Notes under the pieces: model-generated
What the model was told of the DNA's origin: nothing
Seen by the model: only the letters and a program-made list of their open reading frames with translations
Database searches by the model: none
In this document: positions 30,303 to 38,150 of the stretch, one piece after another
Layout: each line of letters begins with the position of its first letter
Numbering within the stretch: position 1 is the stretch's first letter
Translations under genes and position numbers: made by a program
Source of the DNA: Sinorhizobium sp. BG8
GTDB lineage: Bacteria > Pseudomonadota > Alphaproteobacteria > Rhizobiales > Rhizobiaceae
Direction of reading: 5' to 3'
Assembly: GCF_016864555.1 (NCBI RefSeq)
Contig: NZ_CP044011.1
Coordinates: 542,501-606,500 of the forward strand
DNA length: 64,000 nucleotides

Positions 30303-31268
30303 TCAGGCCCTTCGGGCTCTTAGAAACAGGATGAAATTTTCCACCTTTCGTAGTCCTGCCTCGGGAACGGCAAGAGAGACGAAAGCGGCTATAGCGCGAA
30401 GGTCGGTCAGGAACATCAAAGGCCGGAGCCGGAAAGCGTGTGCCAGAAGGCTGCGTGCCTTGTCCGTCTTTCCTGCGATGACGGCTTTGCGGGCGGCGAT
30501 CCTGTAGTGCTCCGACCGCGCACGCACGATCAGCCGTCGTGGGACTTCCCTCATCGAGGACTGGATGATCTCCAGCGCCAAGTCGGCCTGTGCGACGAAA
30601 CGGTCGACGTCGAAGGACAGGCTCGACTTGCGCAGTCTGTAGAAGGTGAGGGGAAGGGGAAGGCCGATCGCGACGGCATCCGTCAGCCAGAGGATCCGGC
30701 ACCACATCTCGTAGTCTTCGCAGCTGCGCAAGTCTTCCCGGAAGAAACCGGCAACCTCGAAGCAGTCGCGGCGCACGACCGGAGTCGAGCCGTTGCCCAC
30801 GTGGTTTCGCAGGATCATTTCGTGCAAGGACGGGTTCAACGTGTCGGGACGCAGTATCCTGTGCGTCAACTGACCGTCTTCTTCGATGAACTCGGACGCC
30901 GAATAGGTGAGGCCTATGCCGGGGTCGCAATCCATCGCTGCCACGTGACGCTCGGCCTTGTCGGGCCGCCAGAGATCGTCACCATCCAGGAAGCCGATAT
31001 ATTCCCCCCGCGCTTCCCGGATACCCGTGTTCCGGGCTGCGGAAAGTCCGCCATTTGGCTGACGCACGATCCTCAGCCGTTCGTCCTGGCGCTCCTCGGA
31101 CAATTTCGCCAGCAGCGCCGGCGTGTCGTCGGTCGAGCCATCGTCGACGACGATGACTTCCAGGTCGGAGAAGCTCTGGTCCAGGGCCGAGACGACGGCA
31201 GGGACGATGTATTCCGCGACGTTATAAGCCGGGATGACGATACTAAGCCGCGGGACGTGCGCGTTCAT
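30303..31268 (-). CDS. Family 2 glycosyltransferase
   Basis: A 321-residue GT-A fold glycosyltransferase. The N-terminal LSIVIPAYNVAEYIVPAVVSALDQSFSDLE, VVDDGSTDDT and LSAARNTGIREARGEYIGFLDGDDLW motifs contain the Asp residues that bind the nucleotide sugar and metal. No membrane segment, so it works on the cytoplasmic face, adding a sugar to the lipid-linked repeat unit. Its start overlaps the end of the Wzy-like gene by 26 bases, indicating translational coupling. Donor sugar unknown. Confidence 0.9.
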   Translation of the reverse strand: MNAHVPRLSIVIPAYNVAEYIVPAVVSALDQSFSDLEVIVVDDGSTDDTPALLAKLSEERQDERLRIVRQPNGGLSAARNTGIREARGEYIGFLDGDDLWRPDKAERHVAAMDCDPGIGLTYSASEFIEEDGQLTHRILRPDTLNPSLHEMILRNHVGNGSTPVVRRDCFEVAGFFREDLRSCEDYEMWCRILWLTDAVAIGLPLPLTFYRLRKSSLSFDVDRFVAQADLALEIIQSSMREVPRRLIVRARSEHYRIAARKAVIAGKTDKARSLLAHAFRLRPLMFLTDLRAIAAFVSLAVPEAGLRKVENFILFLRARRA

Positions 31269-32598
31269 GGCTGAACCTTGTCTCTTGGGAGGGAGAGGTG
31301 GACGGCATGGAGCTTTCTTCCCCGCGCGGCTCCAGCGCTCCGCCGATGAAGGCGAAGATGTAGGTGCAGGGTAAGGTGATGCTGAAGAGGGACTCGTATT
31401 TGCAGAAGATCAGGAGTGTCGCGGACAGAAGGATCATCACGATGATCTCGTCACGTCTCTCGGGGGAAACGGTCAGAAGCCTTATCACACCGGCCACGAG
31501 CGTCATGGCGATCGCGATCGCGAACGCTCCGAAGGTCAGCGCGCCGCCTGTGTAGAGAAGGCCGTAGAACGTTGAGTGGCTGCCAATGGGAAGCATTTCC
31601 TTCGGATGGACTGATGGCCCAATCCAGCCATGACCGAAGACCGGCGATTGGAGGAAACCTTCCCAGCTCTTTTCGTAGATGATCTGTCTTGCCAGGCTGG
31701 AACCCGCCCGCACGCCATCGATGCGGTTCTGGAGATCAGCGATGGCCTCCGGCCAGTTGACGTCGGCTATGCTCAGGACAAACAAGGTACCAAGCCCAAG
31801 ACCGACGAAGGCTAGCCGCAACTTCAGCGACGCCTTGAGCCAGCACCAGCCAACAGCACATATCACGAGCGCGCCGAGCGAGATGCGGCTCCAGCTGAAG
31901 ACGACCGCGATGAGGCCGCCTGCCATGCCGCACAACCGGAACCGCCAATCCTTTTCAAGGAGGCTGATCAGCGTGATGCCGATGCCACCTAGCCCAAGGG
32001 CGGTCGTGTACGGGTAGAACAGGATCAGGCGCGTGGTGAGTTCGCCGAGTGTTTCCTCGGAGATGTATATTGCGACAGAACCGTAGAGCCTTGCGGAAAC
32101 GCTGTTCGGCGCTATCAGCAGCGGCAGCGAATAGGGCGAATAGAGCGCCGGCAGGCCAAGCGCGACGCCCACGGCCCCGATTGCCGCCAAGGCTATGATA
32201 AACCCGCCGAGTATGGTGATGGATCTGATGATGAGACGGCCCGAAAGGCGGTGCGCGGCGCCTGCCCAAATGGCCAGCCCTGCCACAATCCACCCCATCA
32301 CACCGAAGCTCGCCACCTGGGCGATCCCCTCGCCGGGCTGCTCGCGCCAGATGCCGGCGAGGATCGACGCGCAGAACTGGGCGACACCGATCGAAATCCA
32401 GCTCAACGCCACCAGTCGGGCCAGCACGCCTGAAGGCGCGCGGGTATATGCGAGGACGACAACTACGATGGCCTGCACGAGGGTCAGGATGCCGAGCAGC
32501 CAAAAGACGATCGTCGACAGCAACATCAGCGCATAGAGGCTCTGATCGGGCACAAGTCGCAGCGTCGTCGATCTGAGGTTCAGGCCGGTCGTGGTCAT
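31243..32598 (-). CDS. Wzy/ExoQ-like polysaccharide polymerase (O-antigen ligase family)
   Basis: A 451-residue protein with about ten or more hydrophobic segments and a larger extracytoplasmic loop near residues 280-350 (DLQNRIDGVRAGSSLARQ, FGHGWIGPSVHPKEM, GSHSTFYGLLYTGG), the pattern of O-antigen ligase/Wzy polymerases, where the GSHSTFY-type His lies in the active loop. It should join repeat units on the periplasmic side. The cluster has no ABC exporter, so a Wzx/Wzy route is consistent. Overlaps the Wzx-like gene by four bases. Confidence 0.82.
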   Translation of the reverse strand: MTTTGLNLRSTTLRLVPDQSLYALMLLSTIVFWLLGILTLVQAIVVVVLAYTRAPSGVLARLVALSWISIGVAQFCASILAGIWREQPGEGIAQVASFGVMGWIVAGLAIWAGAAHRLSGRLIIRSITILGGFIIALAAIGAVGVALGLPALYSPYSLPLLIAPNSVSARLYGSVAIYISEETLGELTTRLILFYPYTTALGLGGIGITLISLLEKDWRFRLCGMAGGLIAVVFSWSRISLGALVICAVGWCWLKASLKLRLAFVGLGLGTLFVLSIADVNWPEAIADLQNRIDGVRAGSSLARQIIYEKSWEGFLQSPVFGHGWIGPSVHPKEMLPIGSHSTFYGLLYTGGALTFGAFAIAIAMTLVAGVIRLLTVSPERRDEIIVMILLSATLLIFCKYESLFSITLPCTYIFAFIGGALEPRGEESSMPSTSPSQETRFSHERARPAA

Positions 32599-33824
32599 TG
32601 CGTTCCCCCTCTTGGGGAGAAGGAGAAGCGCGCCACGCCGTTGCGTGGCACCAGCGCGAATTCGATCATGGCGACCACGATGAAGAAGGCGGAGAGGCTC
32701 ATGACGTGACCAAGCAAACCGCCGAGAGCCGTAGCTGTGTAGACGGTGGCAAGCGCCGCAAGAGCTCGCAGCGCCGTCAGGCGCGTGACAAAGCCGATCT
32801 CACCCTTGGCCTTGAGATAGGTCTCGATGGTGAGCACGACGTAGCGGGCCGGGACGGATGCCATGAGGATCGCCGCATAGATCCAAAGGTCCGGCGCCTT
32901 GAAGACGAGGATGCCGGCAGGGATTGCCACAATCGTGACCAGTGCGCCGAGGATCGTACCGAGGCGCAGCATGGACTTGGTGGTGCTCTGGAAAAACTGG
33001 TCGCTGCCGGCCACCAGCCTCGGATAGAGCGACTGAATGTTTGCCCATCCTGGCGTATCGCTCGCAGTGAGGAGCTGCCGACAGATCCCGAGTATCCCGA
33101 GTTCGCTGCGGCTAAGGATGCCCGAACTCAGGAGCAGTATGAAGTTTTCGCTCAGAACGAGGACCACATCAGACAGAAGGTACCGCATGCCGGCGCGCAA
33201 ATGGACCGCAGCCTGCCTGATCACGGTGAAATCATGAGGCAGCAATGCATAGGGCACGACTATCCCGGCCAGCCTGAAAGCCAGCACGCTCAGGCAAAAA
33301 CTGCTGAAATCCGGTGTCAGTGCTCCGACCAGCAATCCGATCGCGTTCAGTGCGGGTGAAATGATGCTTTGCGCCTCCCGTCGCTGCAGCACCTGAAGCG
33401 CACTGGTGACGCTGGTTTGCGCGAAGAAGGGTGATGAGAACGCGAGGACGGCGAGGTTGAATTGCTCTTCCGCATCATGCCCAAATGCGAAGCCGAAGGC
33501 TACCGCCACGACCAGGACGACGGGAAGCGATATCGCAGCCGAAAACAATCCGAGGGAATTGCAGGCAGCATTGCTTGCCTTGATCTGCGCAAAGCGAAAG
33601 TGGAGGCCGAATGTGCCGAAAATCGCCACCAGGGTTGTCGGCACCGTGGCGAGCGTAAGGGTCCCCACAGCTCCAAGCCCGTAGAAATGCGCAACGACTG
33701 CAGTCAGGAGAAAGCCGTTGGCATTCTGCAACAGGCGGGCGCCCAGAATGAACAGGGCAGAGGCGCCTCCGCTGAAGACGCGCTCCACCAGCCTGCTCAG
33801 AACTGGGAGGCGGGCTTGTGTCAC
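32595..33824 (-). CDS. Wzx-like lipid-linked oligosaccharide flippase
   Basis: A 409-residue polytopic protein (about 12 segments) of the polysaccharide biosynthesis/flippase (MOP) superfamily. It begins with a basic amphipathic stretch and LFILGARLLQNANGFLLTAVVAHFYGLGAVGTLTLA, the usual Wzx opening. It would move the undecaprenyl-linked repeat unit to the periplasm. The start is set at GTG 33824 because it overlaps the stop of the GT4 gene (GTGA), and residues before it in the longer frame are GT4 sequence in another frame. Confidence 0.82.
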   Translation of the reverse strand: MTQARLPVLSRLVERVFSGGASALFILGARLLQNANGFLLTAVVAHFYGLGAVGTLTLATVPTTLVAIFGTFGLHFRFAQIKASNAACNSLGLFSAAISLPVVLVVAVAFGFAFGHDAEEQFNLAVLAFSSPFFAQTSVTSALQVLQRREAQSIISPALNAIGLLVGALTPDFSSFCLSVLAFRLAGIVVPYALLPHDFTVIRQAAVHLRAGMRYLLSDVVLVLSENFILLLSSGILSRSELGILGICRQLLTASDTPGWANIQSLYPRLVAGSDQFFQSTTKSMLRLGTILGALVTIVAIPAGILVFKAPDLWIYAAILMASVPARYVVLTIETYLKAKGEIGFVTRLTALRALAALATVYTATALGGLLGHVMSLSAFFIVVAMIEFALVPRNGVARFSFSPRGGTQ

Positions 33825-34924
33825 GACGTTTGTCCGTAAAGTTCGCCGGCGACCGCAACCGGACGTCTTACGACGCGCTTGTAGGCGTTGCTGTAATCCC
33901 GCGCGACACGAGACCACGTCGGCCAGCTGTGTGGCACCGCGCGGGGCTCCCCAGAATGCGAGAGTGTCTGGGTCAGCGCGGCTGAAAGGGCCGCGACATT
34001 GCGCGTTTCGAACTGTACCGCGCTATTGCCAACCACCCTGATGTTTTCCGGAATATCGCTTGTGATGATCGGAAGGCCGTAGGCCATGGCTTCCAGCAGC
34101 GCCATCGACATGCCCTCGAGGTAGGAGGGCAGGACGAATACGGCGGCATTGCTGTAGAGTTCCTGGAGCTCGGCTCCGCTGCGATGGCCGACAAAAATGA
34201 CCTCTGGGCCGGCAATAGACCGAAGGTGAGCTTCATACTCCGGCTGGGTGGCTGTGCCGGCGACCACCAGCACGGCGTCCGTGGCGAGTGCCGAATACGC
34301 CTCGATCAGGTCGTGGCAGCCCTTCTCCGGCGTCAACCGGCTCGCGAAGAGGATATAGCGGCGATCGCCCAGGCCGAGACTGTCGATGAAGGGACCGCGC
34401 GGCAGGCGCGTCACGACCGGTAGCCCGTTGGGGATGAAGGACGTGCGCAGATCGTGCCGCTCCAGGAAGTAGCGTCGAAGCTCCTCCGAGACGACAGTGA
34501 CCTGATCGGCACAATTCACGATCACGTTTTCCGCCAGCGAGAGGCAGGATTTCGCAGCTCCTCCCCACTTGTCCCGCCTCTGATCCAGGCCATGAATGGT
34601 GACTACGGTAGGCTGCCTGAACAGCCGCGTCGCACCCGACAGGATGCCGGGACCGATGGCGTGCAGATGCACGACGTCATAGTGGCCAATCGCACGGGCG
34701 ACAGAGGCCATGCTGCGGGTGATTGTCTCCGTGTGCTTGCCGTTGATGGACGGCACACGGATGACGTTCAGCCCGTCGACATTGCTTGGACTTGCCGTTG
34801 TCGCGGCAAATACGTCGATCTGATGACCGAGTGCGACAAGTTCAGGGGAGACGGCATCAAGCACACGCTCGATGCCACCGTATGAAGTACCCAATCCCCT
34901 TGATCCGATCATGGCAATCTTCAT
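33821..34924 (-). CDS. Family 4 glycosyltransferase
   Basis: A 367-residue GT-B fold glycosyltransferase. The N-terminal KIAMIGSRGLGTSYGGIERVLDAVSPEL is typical of the acceptor-binding half; the C-terminal half has RYILFASRLTPEKGCHDLIEAY, EVIFVGHRSGAELQELYSNAAVFVLPSYLEGMSMALLEAMAYGLPIITSD, including the E-x7-E element of GT4 enzymes. Retaining sugar transfer from a nucleotide donor is expected. It follows the Wzz-like gene by 17 bases. Donor and acceptor unknown. Confidence 0.91.
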   Translation of the reverse strand: MKIAMIGSRGLGTSYGGIERVLDAVSPELVALGHQIDVFAATTASPSNVDGLNVIRVPSINGKHTETITRSMASVARAIGHYDVVHLHAIGPGILSGATRLFRQPTVVTIHGLDQRRDKWGGAAKSCLSLAENVIVNCADQVTVVSEELRRYFLERHDLRTSFIPNGLPVVTRLPRGPFIDSLGLGDRRYILFASRLTPEKGCHDLIEAYSALATDAVLVVAGTATQPEYEAHLRSIAGPEVIFVGHRSGAELQELYSNAAVFVLPSYLEGMSMALLEAMAYGLPIITSDIPENIRVVGNSAVQFETRNVAALSAALTQTLSHSGEPRAVPHSWPTWSRVARDYSNAYKRVVRRPVAVAGELYGQTS

Positions 34925-34941
34925 GAGAGCCTCTCCAGCAA

Positions 34942-36348
34942 TCAGGATTCGTTTTTGGGGTGCGTCACACCTTCGCCAAACCGCATTCGCGCCGGCTTGA
35001 CGGTTGCAAGTGGCAGATCGTTTTCGTCGCGCTTGCGCGCATCGAAGAACCAGCCGAGTGCCAACACGGCGCCGGCGCCGAATAGGGCGAGCATGATTCC
35101 TGTAGCCGCGATCAGCATTCGCTGGCTCGTCGGCTTGGTCGGCGCCTGTACCTTGTCGAGCATCTTCACGTTAGAACGCCAGGTCTGCGCGACCGCCTCA
35201 ACCGACTTGCGCTCGTTGAGTGCCTGGAGCCCCTGAGCGTACTGGCGTTCGAGTACGTCCTGACGGAGCTTCAGATCGTTGAGCTGTCCTTCATGTTCAT
35301 TGAGCGTCTGCAACTCGGCGTGGATTTTGGCAGTCCGGTCCTGAAGGCCTTGCTGGCGCACGCGGGCTGCGCTCAAAGCCTGTCCAAGTTTGTTGGACTC
35401 CTGCTGCAGTTCCGTCGCGATATTGCCGCTTCGGACGTCGACTTTCGCTCCGTTCACCTGTCTCACGAAATCGGGAGGCAGGGCGTTCAATTGCTCGAGG
35501 ACCGTATCGCGCCGGGCGCGAGCTTCGGCCTCATCCACTTCGCTGGCCTGAAAGTCCTGCTTCATGATTGCAAGCTGCTTCAGGAGGAGTTCGCGCTGCA
35601 GCGCAAAGTCGGAAATGGCATAGGCTTGCTGAAATTCGGTCAGGGAGGCCCGCGCCGTTTCAAGTTCCTTGCCCTTTGCTTCAACCTGTTGAGCCAGAAC
35701 GATTGATTGGTCATCCGCAAAAAGCGAGGAGCGACGAGCAAAATAGGCTTCGATCAGCGTCGACACGAATTTCGCCGATATATGCCGGTCGGGATTGTCG
35801 TAACTCACCGTGATCACGTTGCCGCTGCGGCCGATATCGACCTGCAGCGATTTCACGACAGCGCCGTGAGCGTTGATTGATGCCCTCTTGGCCGGATCGT
35901 TCTCCTGCAGCCGGAAGCCGTAGATAGAACCGGCGATGTACTGCAGCGCCGATTTGATCAGCCCTGGAGCCTTGCCTGCGTCAGGATAGAGTACTTCGGC
36001 GCCGATGACCGATATCGCCTGGTCGATCACGACATCGCTGACGAGGATGTCACTCTCCGCCGACATGTAAGCGTCCCGGTCCATGGCGGTTTGCAGAAAT
36101 GTTGCACCACTTCCAGCAACCGGTCTTGCCGCATAGTCGTCCGACAAGAGAACAAGCAATTTTGCTGTAGTGCGAAACTTAGCTGGAGTTCTTTCCAGCG
36201 CGACGAGCGTCACAATTACGATCGAAGCAAAAATAAATGCTGCAACTGCGAAAGAATGCTTAGAAACATGATGGATTCGCGATCGAATCGTCGCGTAGTT
36301 CATCGAAAAACGTCTATTTGCTGAAATGTCGAAATAATTCATCAGCAA
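34942..36348 (-). CDS. Wzz/ExoP-type chain-length protein without kinase domain
   Basis: A 468-residue inner-membrane protein: first membrane segment about 33-51 (FAVAAFIFASIVIVTLVAL), a periplasmic region with a long coiled coil (about 220-380), and a second segment about 422-441 (MLIAATGIMLALFGAGAVLALGWFF) followed by a short basic tail. This is the GumC/Wzz domain plan; the C-terminal tyrosine autokinase of full ExoP/Wzc is absent and no Walker motif is present. It would set chain length and link to the export channel. Starts at 36348, 36342 or 36303 are all possible. It leads the operon Wzz-GT4-Wzx-Wzy-GT2, with the AT-rich promoter region upstream. Confidence 0.84.
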   Translation of the reverse strand: MLMNYFDISANRRFSMNYATIRSRIHHVSKHSFAVAAFIFASIVIVTLVALERTPAKFRTTAKLLVLLSDDYAARPVAGSGATFLQTAMDRDAYMSAESDILVSDVVIDQAISVIGAEVLYPDAGKAPGLIKSALQYIAGSIYGFRLQENDPAKRASINAHGAVVKSLQVDIGRSGNVITVSYDNPDRHISAKFVSTLIEAYFARRSSLFADDQSIVLAQQVEAKGKELETARASLTEFQQAYAISDFALQRELLLKQLAIMKQDFQASEVDEAEARARRDTVLEQLNALPPDFVRQVNGAKVDVRSGNIATELQQESNKLGQALSAARVRQQGLQDRTAKIHAELQTLNEHEGQLNDLKLRQDVLERQYAQGLQALNERKSVEAVAQTWRSNVKMLDKVQAPTKPTSQRMLIAATGIMLALFGAGAVLALGWFFDARKRDENDLPLATVKPARMRFGEGVTHPKNES

Positions 36349-37007
36349 TACTCTTACAGAAATTTTAAATTAACTTACGAATGCATCGAGATAGGATAGT
36401 TAATCAAATGAGCAGGCAGCGCGTTTGTATGTGTGTCTCGCGCATGACCCAGAATTATGTGTGGCTACATAAATCTGTGGCTTTATTACTATGTGCTCAT
36501 AGTAGGGCAGCTTTCCTGTCCAAAAGCAATAGTTTTTCTTCACCTTTTTTTGACCATTTTTGGTTTTTGTTCATCAGTGCTCCATAAATAAAAATAAAAT
36601 CATGCACTTAGCGTACAAACGGTGATTAATTTCGAGCTATGCGTTTTTGTCAGCTCTGGTTTTCTTTTTTGGGTATTGCATTTTTTCGAGGTAGATTTGC
36701 GAGAGTTATCTATGGCGCCACGTTAATCCAGTTTCGATTTGTTTATTTTTTGCGCAACAATACTTCCTGTAACTCTATTTTTTGTACTTGTTGATGTTTT
36801 TTTAAGTCTTTATTTCTCCTGAAAATGTCTGCGCCGCTCGCTTTCTTGATAGCGATATTGGTTTGCATTGATATCGTTTTGTTTTTTGCGGCTGAATCAC
36901 TTGTTGCAGTGCAACAGCAGTCGTCTCGCCCCGGCGCGCGCAGTGCGACCGATATCGCCGTCGATTGGCGCCCCGACGACCGATTCAGTAGACATGCTCC
37001 ATTAACT
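36349..37007. other. AT-rich intergenic region upstream of the polysaccharide operon and the iron operon
   Basis: About 660 bases between divergent operons. Most of it (36349-36830) is far richer in A and T than the rest of the window, with many T runs. A hairpin-capable stretch is present (GAGCT at about 36632 facing AGCTC at about 36651). The only frames are short; the best is 36825-37010 on the plus strand (61 residues, one hydrophobic segment), without a good ribosome site. Such AT-rich promoters upstream of rhizobial polysaccharide genes are typical targets of MucR/Ros-type regulators; that link is inference. Confidence 0.55.
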
Positions 37008-37022
37008 TGACTACGACACTCA
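37008..37022 (+). promoter_or_regulatory. RirA-like iron-responsive operator
   Basis: TGA, nine bases, TCA within aacTTGActacgacacTCATGa, 60 bases upstream of the substrate-binding protein start. The TGA-N9-TCA pattern is that described for rhizobial RirA iron-responsive operators, and the downstream genes encode an iron-type uptake system. Single-site match by eye. Confidence 0.5.
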
Positions 37023-37082
37023 TGAAAAACTGTCGCAGCAATTGGGCTTCCATCAACGGGGAGCCGAGTGAAGGAGATGATC

Positions 37083-38150
37083 ATGTCCAGCCGCCTTCGA
37101 ACCCTGTCCGCACTGGCCGTGTCCTTGGCCCTTCTGGCGCCGACGGCACTCCATGCCGAAAGCTCGTTTATCGATCATCGCGGTAAGAAGTTCACTTTTG
37201 CGAAGTCCCCCGAGCGCGTCGTCACGATCGTCCGATCCGCGCCGATCATCTATCGCGCGATCGACGAGAAGGCCGACAGCATCGCCGGCATGAACAAGGA
37301 TTCCCTCGATCGCTATTTCACCAAGGGCATTTATGCGGAGATTCTGCCGGAGATGGCAAAGATCAACGCGAGCGCCGCCCAGGAAGGGTTCGTACCGAAC
37401 GTCGAGGCAATCCTGGCGCAAAAGCCGGACGCGGTGATCCAATGGACCCATGACGAAAAGATCATCGAGCCCCTGGAGCGCGTCGGGCTTACCGTTGTCG
37501 GCTGGCAGTGCTGCACCGAGCAGGACCGCCTCGACTACGTCACGCTGACCGGCTACATGACCGGCCGCAACGACCGGGCTCAGGCAATCCTTAAGGCGCA
37601 GGCCGACACGCTGAAAGCGCTAGACGGTAAGGTCGCCAGTCTCGACAGCGCGGCGCTTCCGACCGTCCTTCACATCGACAAGGTGGCCGACCAGATCCAG
37701 GTCATCGCCAACGGCTCGCAGGACCTTTCGCTCAGCGGCGTCACCAATCCGGCAGCGGACAACACCGGCGAATGGTGGCGGACCGTCGACTTCGAACAGT
37801 TGCTTGTCTGGAACCCCGACATCATCGTCATTCCCGCGTACGCGACCGACCTCAATCCTGCGGATTTCTTCGGCAATCCAGTCCTCGCCAGCCTCAAGGC
37901 GGTGAAAGAGAAGCGCGTCTACAAGCAGCCCGTCTTCGCCCGCACGCCTGACGCGCCGGAGATCTTTCTGACCTCGGAATGGCTCGCGGCAATTGCCCAT
38001 GGCGCCGATTTTGCGCCGGACTTCAAGAAGCAGATCTCCGACACCTACAAGCTGATCTACGGTGCCGAACTGACGGATGATCAGTTGAAGGCGATCCTTG
38101 AATCCGAGAGCAACGCACCGGCAAGCAAATATGTCGAGATTTTCGGCTAA
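37083..38150 (+). CDS. Periplasmic substrate-binding protein of an iron-complex/B12-type ABC transporter
   Basis: A 355-residue exported binding protein of the FecB/BtuF family (cluster A-II, helical backbone). Signal peptide about 1-25 (LSALAVSLALLAPTALHAE); then FIDHRGKKFTFAKSPERVVTI, the classic opening of this family, and a second lobe starting around LLVWNPDIIVIPAYAT. ATG at 37083 has AAGGAG six bases upstream; the GTG five codons earlier contains that site. The stop lies inside the permease gene. Ligand could be a ferric siderophore, haem or cobalamin; the RirA-like site favours iron. Confidence 0.88.
   Translation: MSSRLRTLSALAVSLALLAPTALHAESSFIDHRGKKFTFAKSPERVVTIVRSAPIIYRAIDEKADSIAGMNKDSLDRYFTKGIYAEILPEMAKINASAAQEGFVPNVEAILAQKPDAVIQWTHDEKIIEPLERVGLTVVGWQCCTEQDRLDYVTLTGYMTGRNDRAQAILKAQADTLKALDGKVASLDSAALPTVLHIDKVADQIQVIANGSQDLSLSGVTNPAADNTGEWWRTVDFEQLLVWNPDIIVIPAYATDLNPADFFGNPVLASLKAVKEKRVYKQPVFARTPDAPEIFLTSEWLAAIAHGADFAPDFKKQISDTYKLIYGAELTDDQLKAILESESNAPASKYVEIFG

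Noticed and set aside
36825-37010. A 61-codon plus-strand frame with a hydrophobic segment
   Set aside because: No good ribosome site, sits in AT-rich DNA where hydrophobic frames arise by chance, and ends at the RirA-like operator. Mentioned with the intergenic region only.
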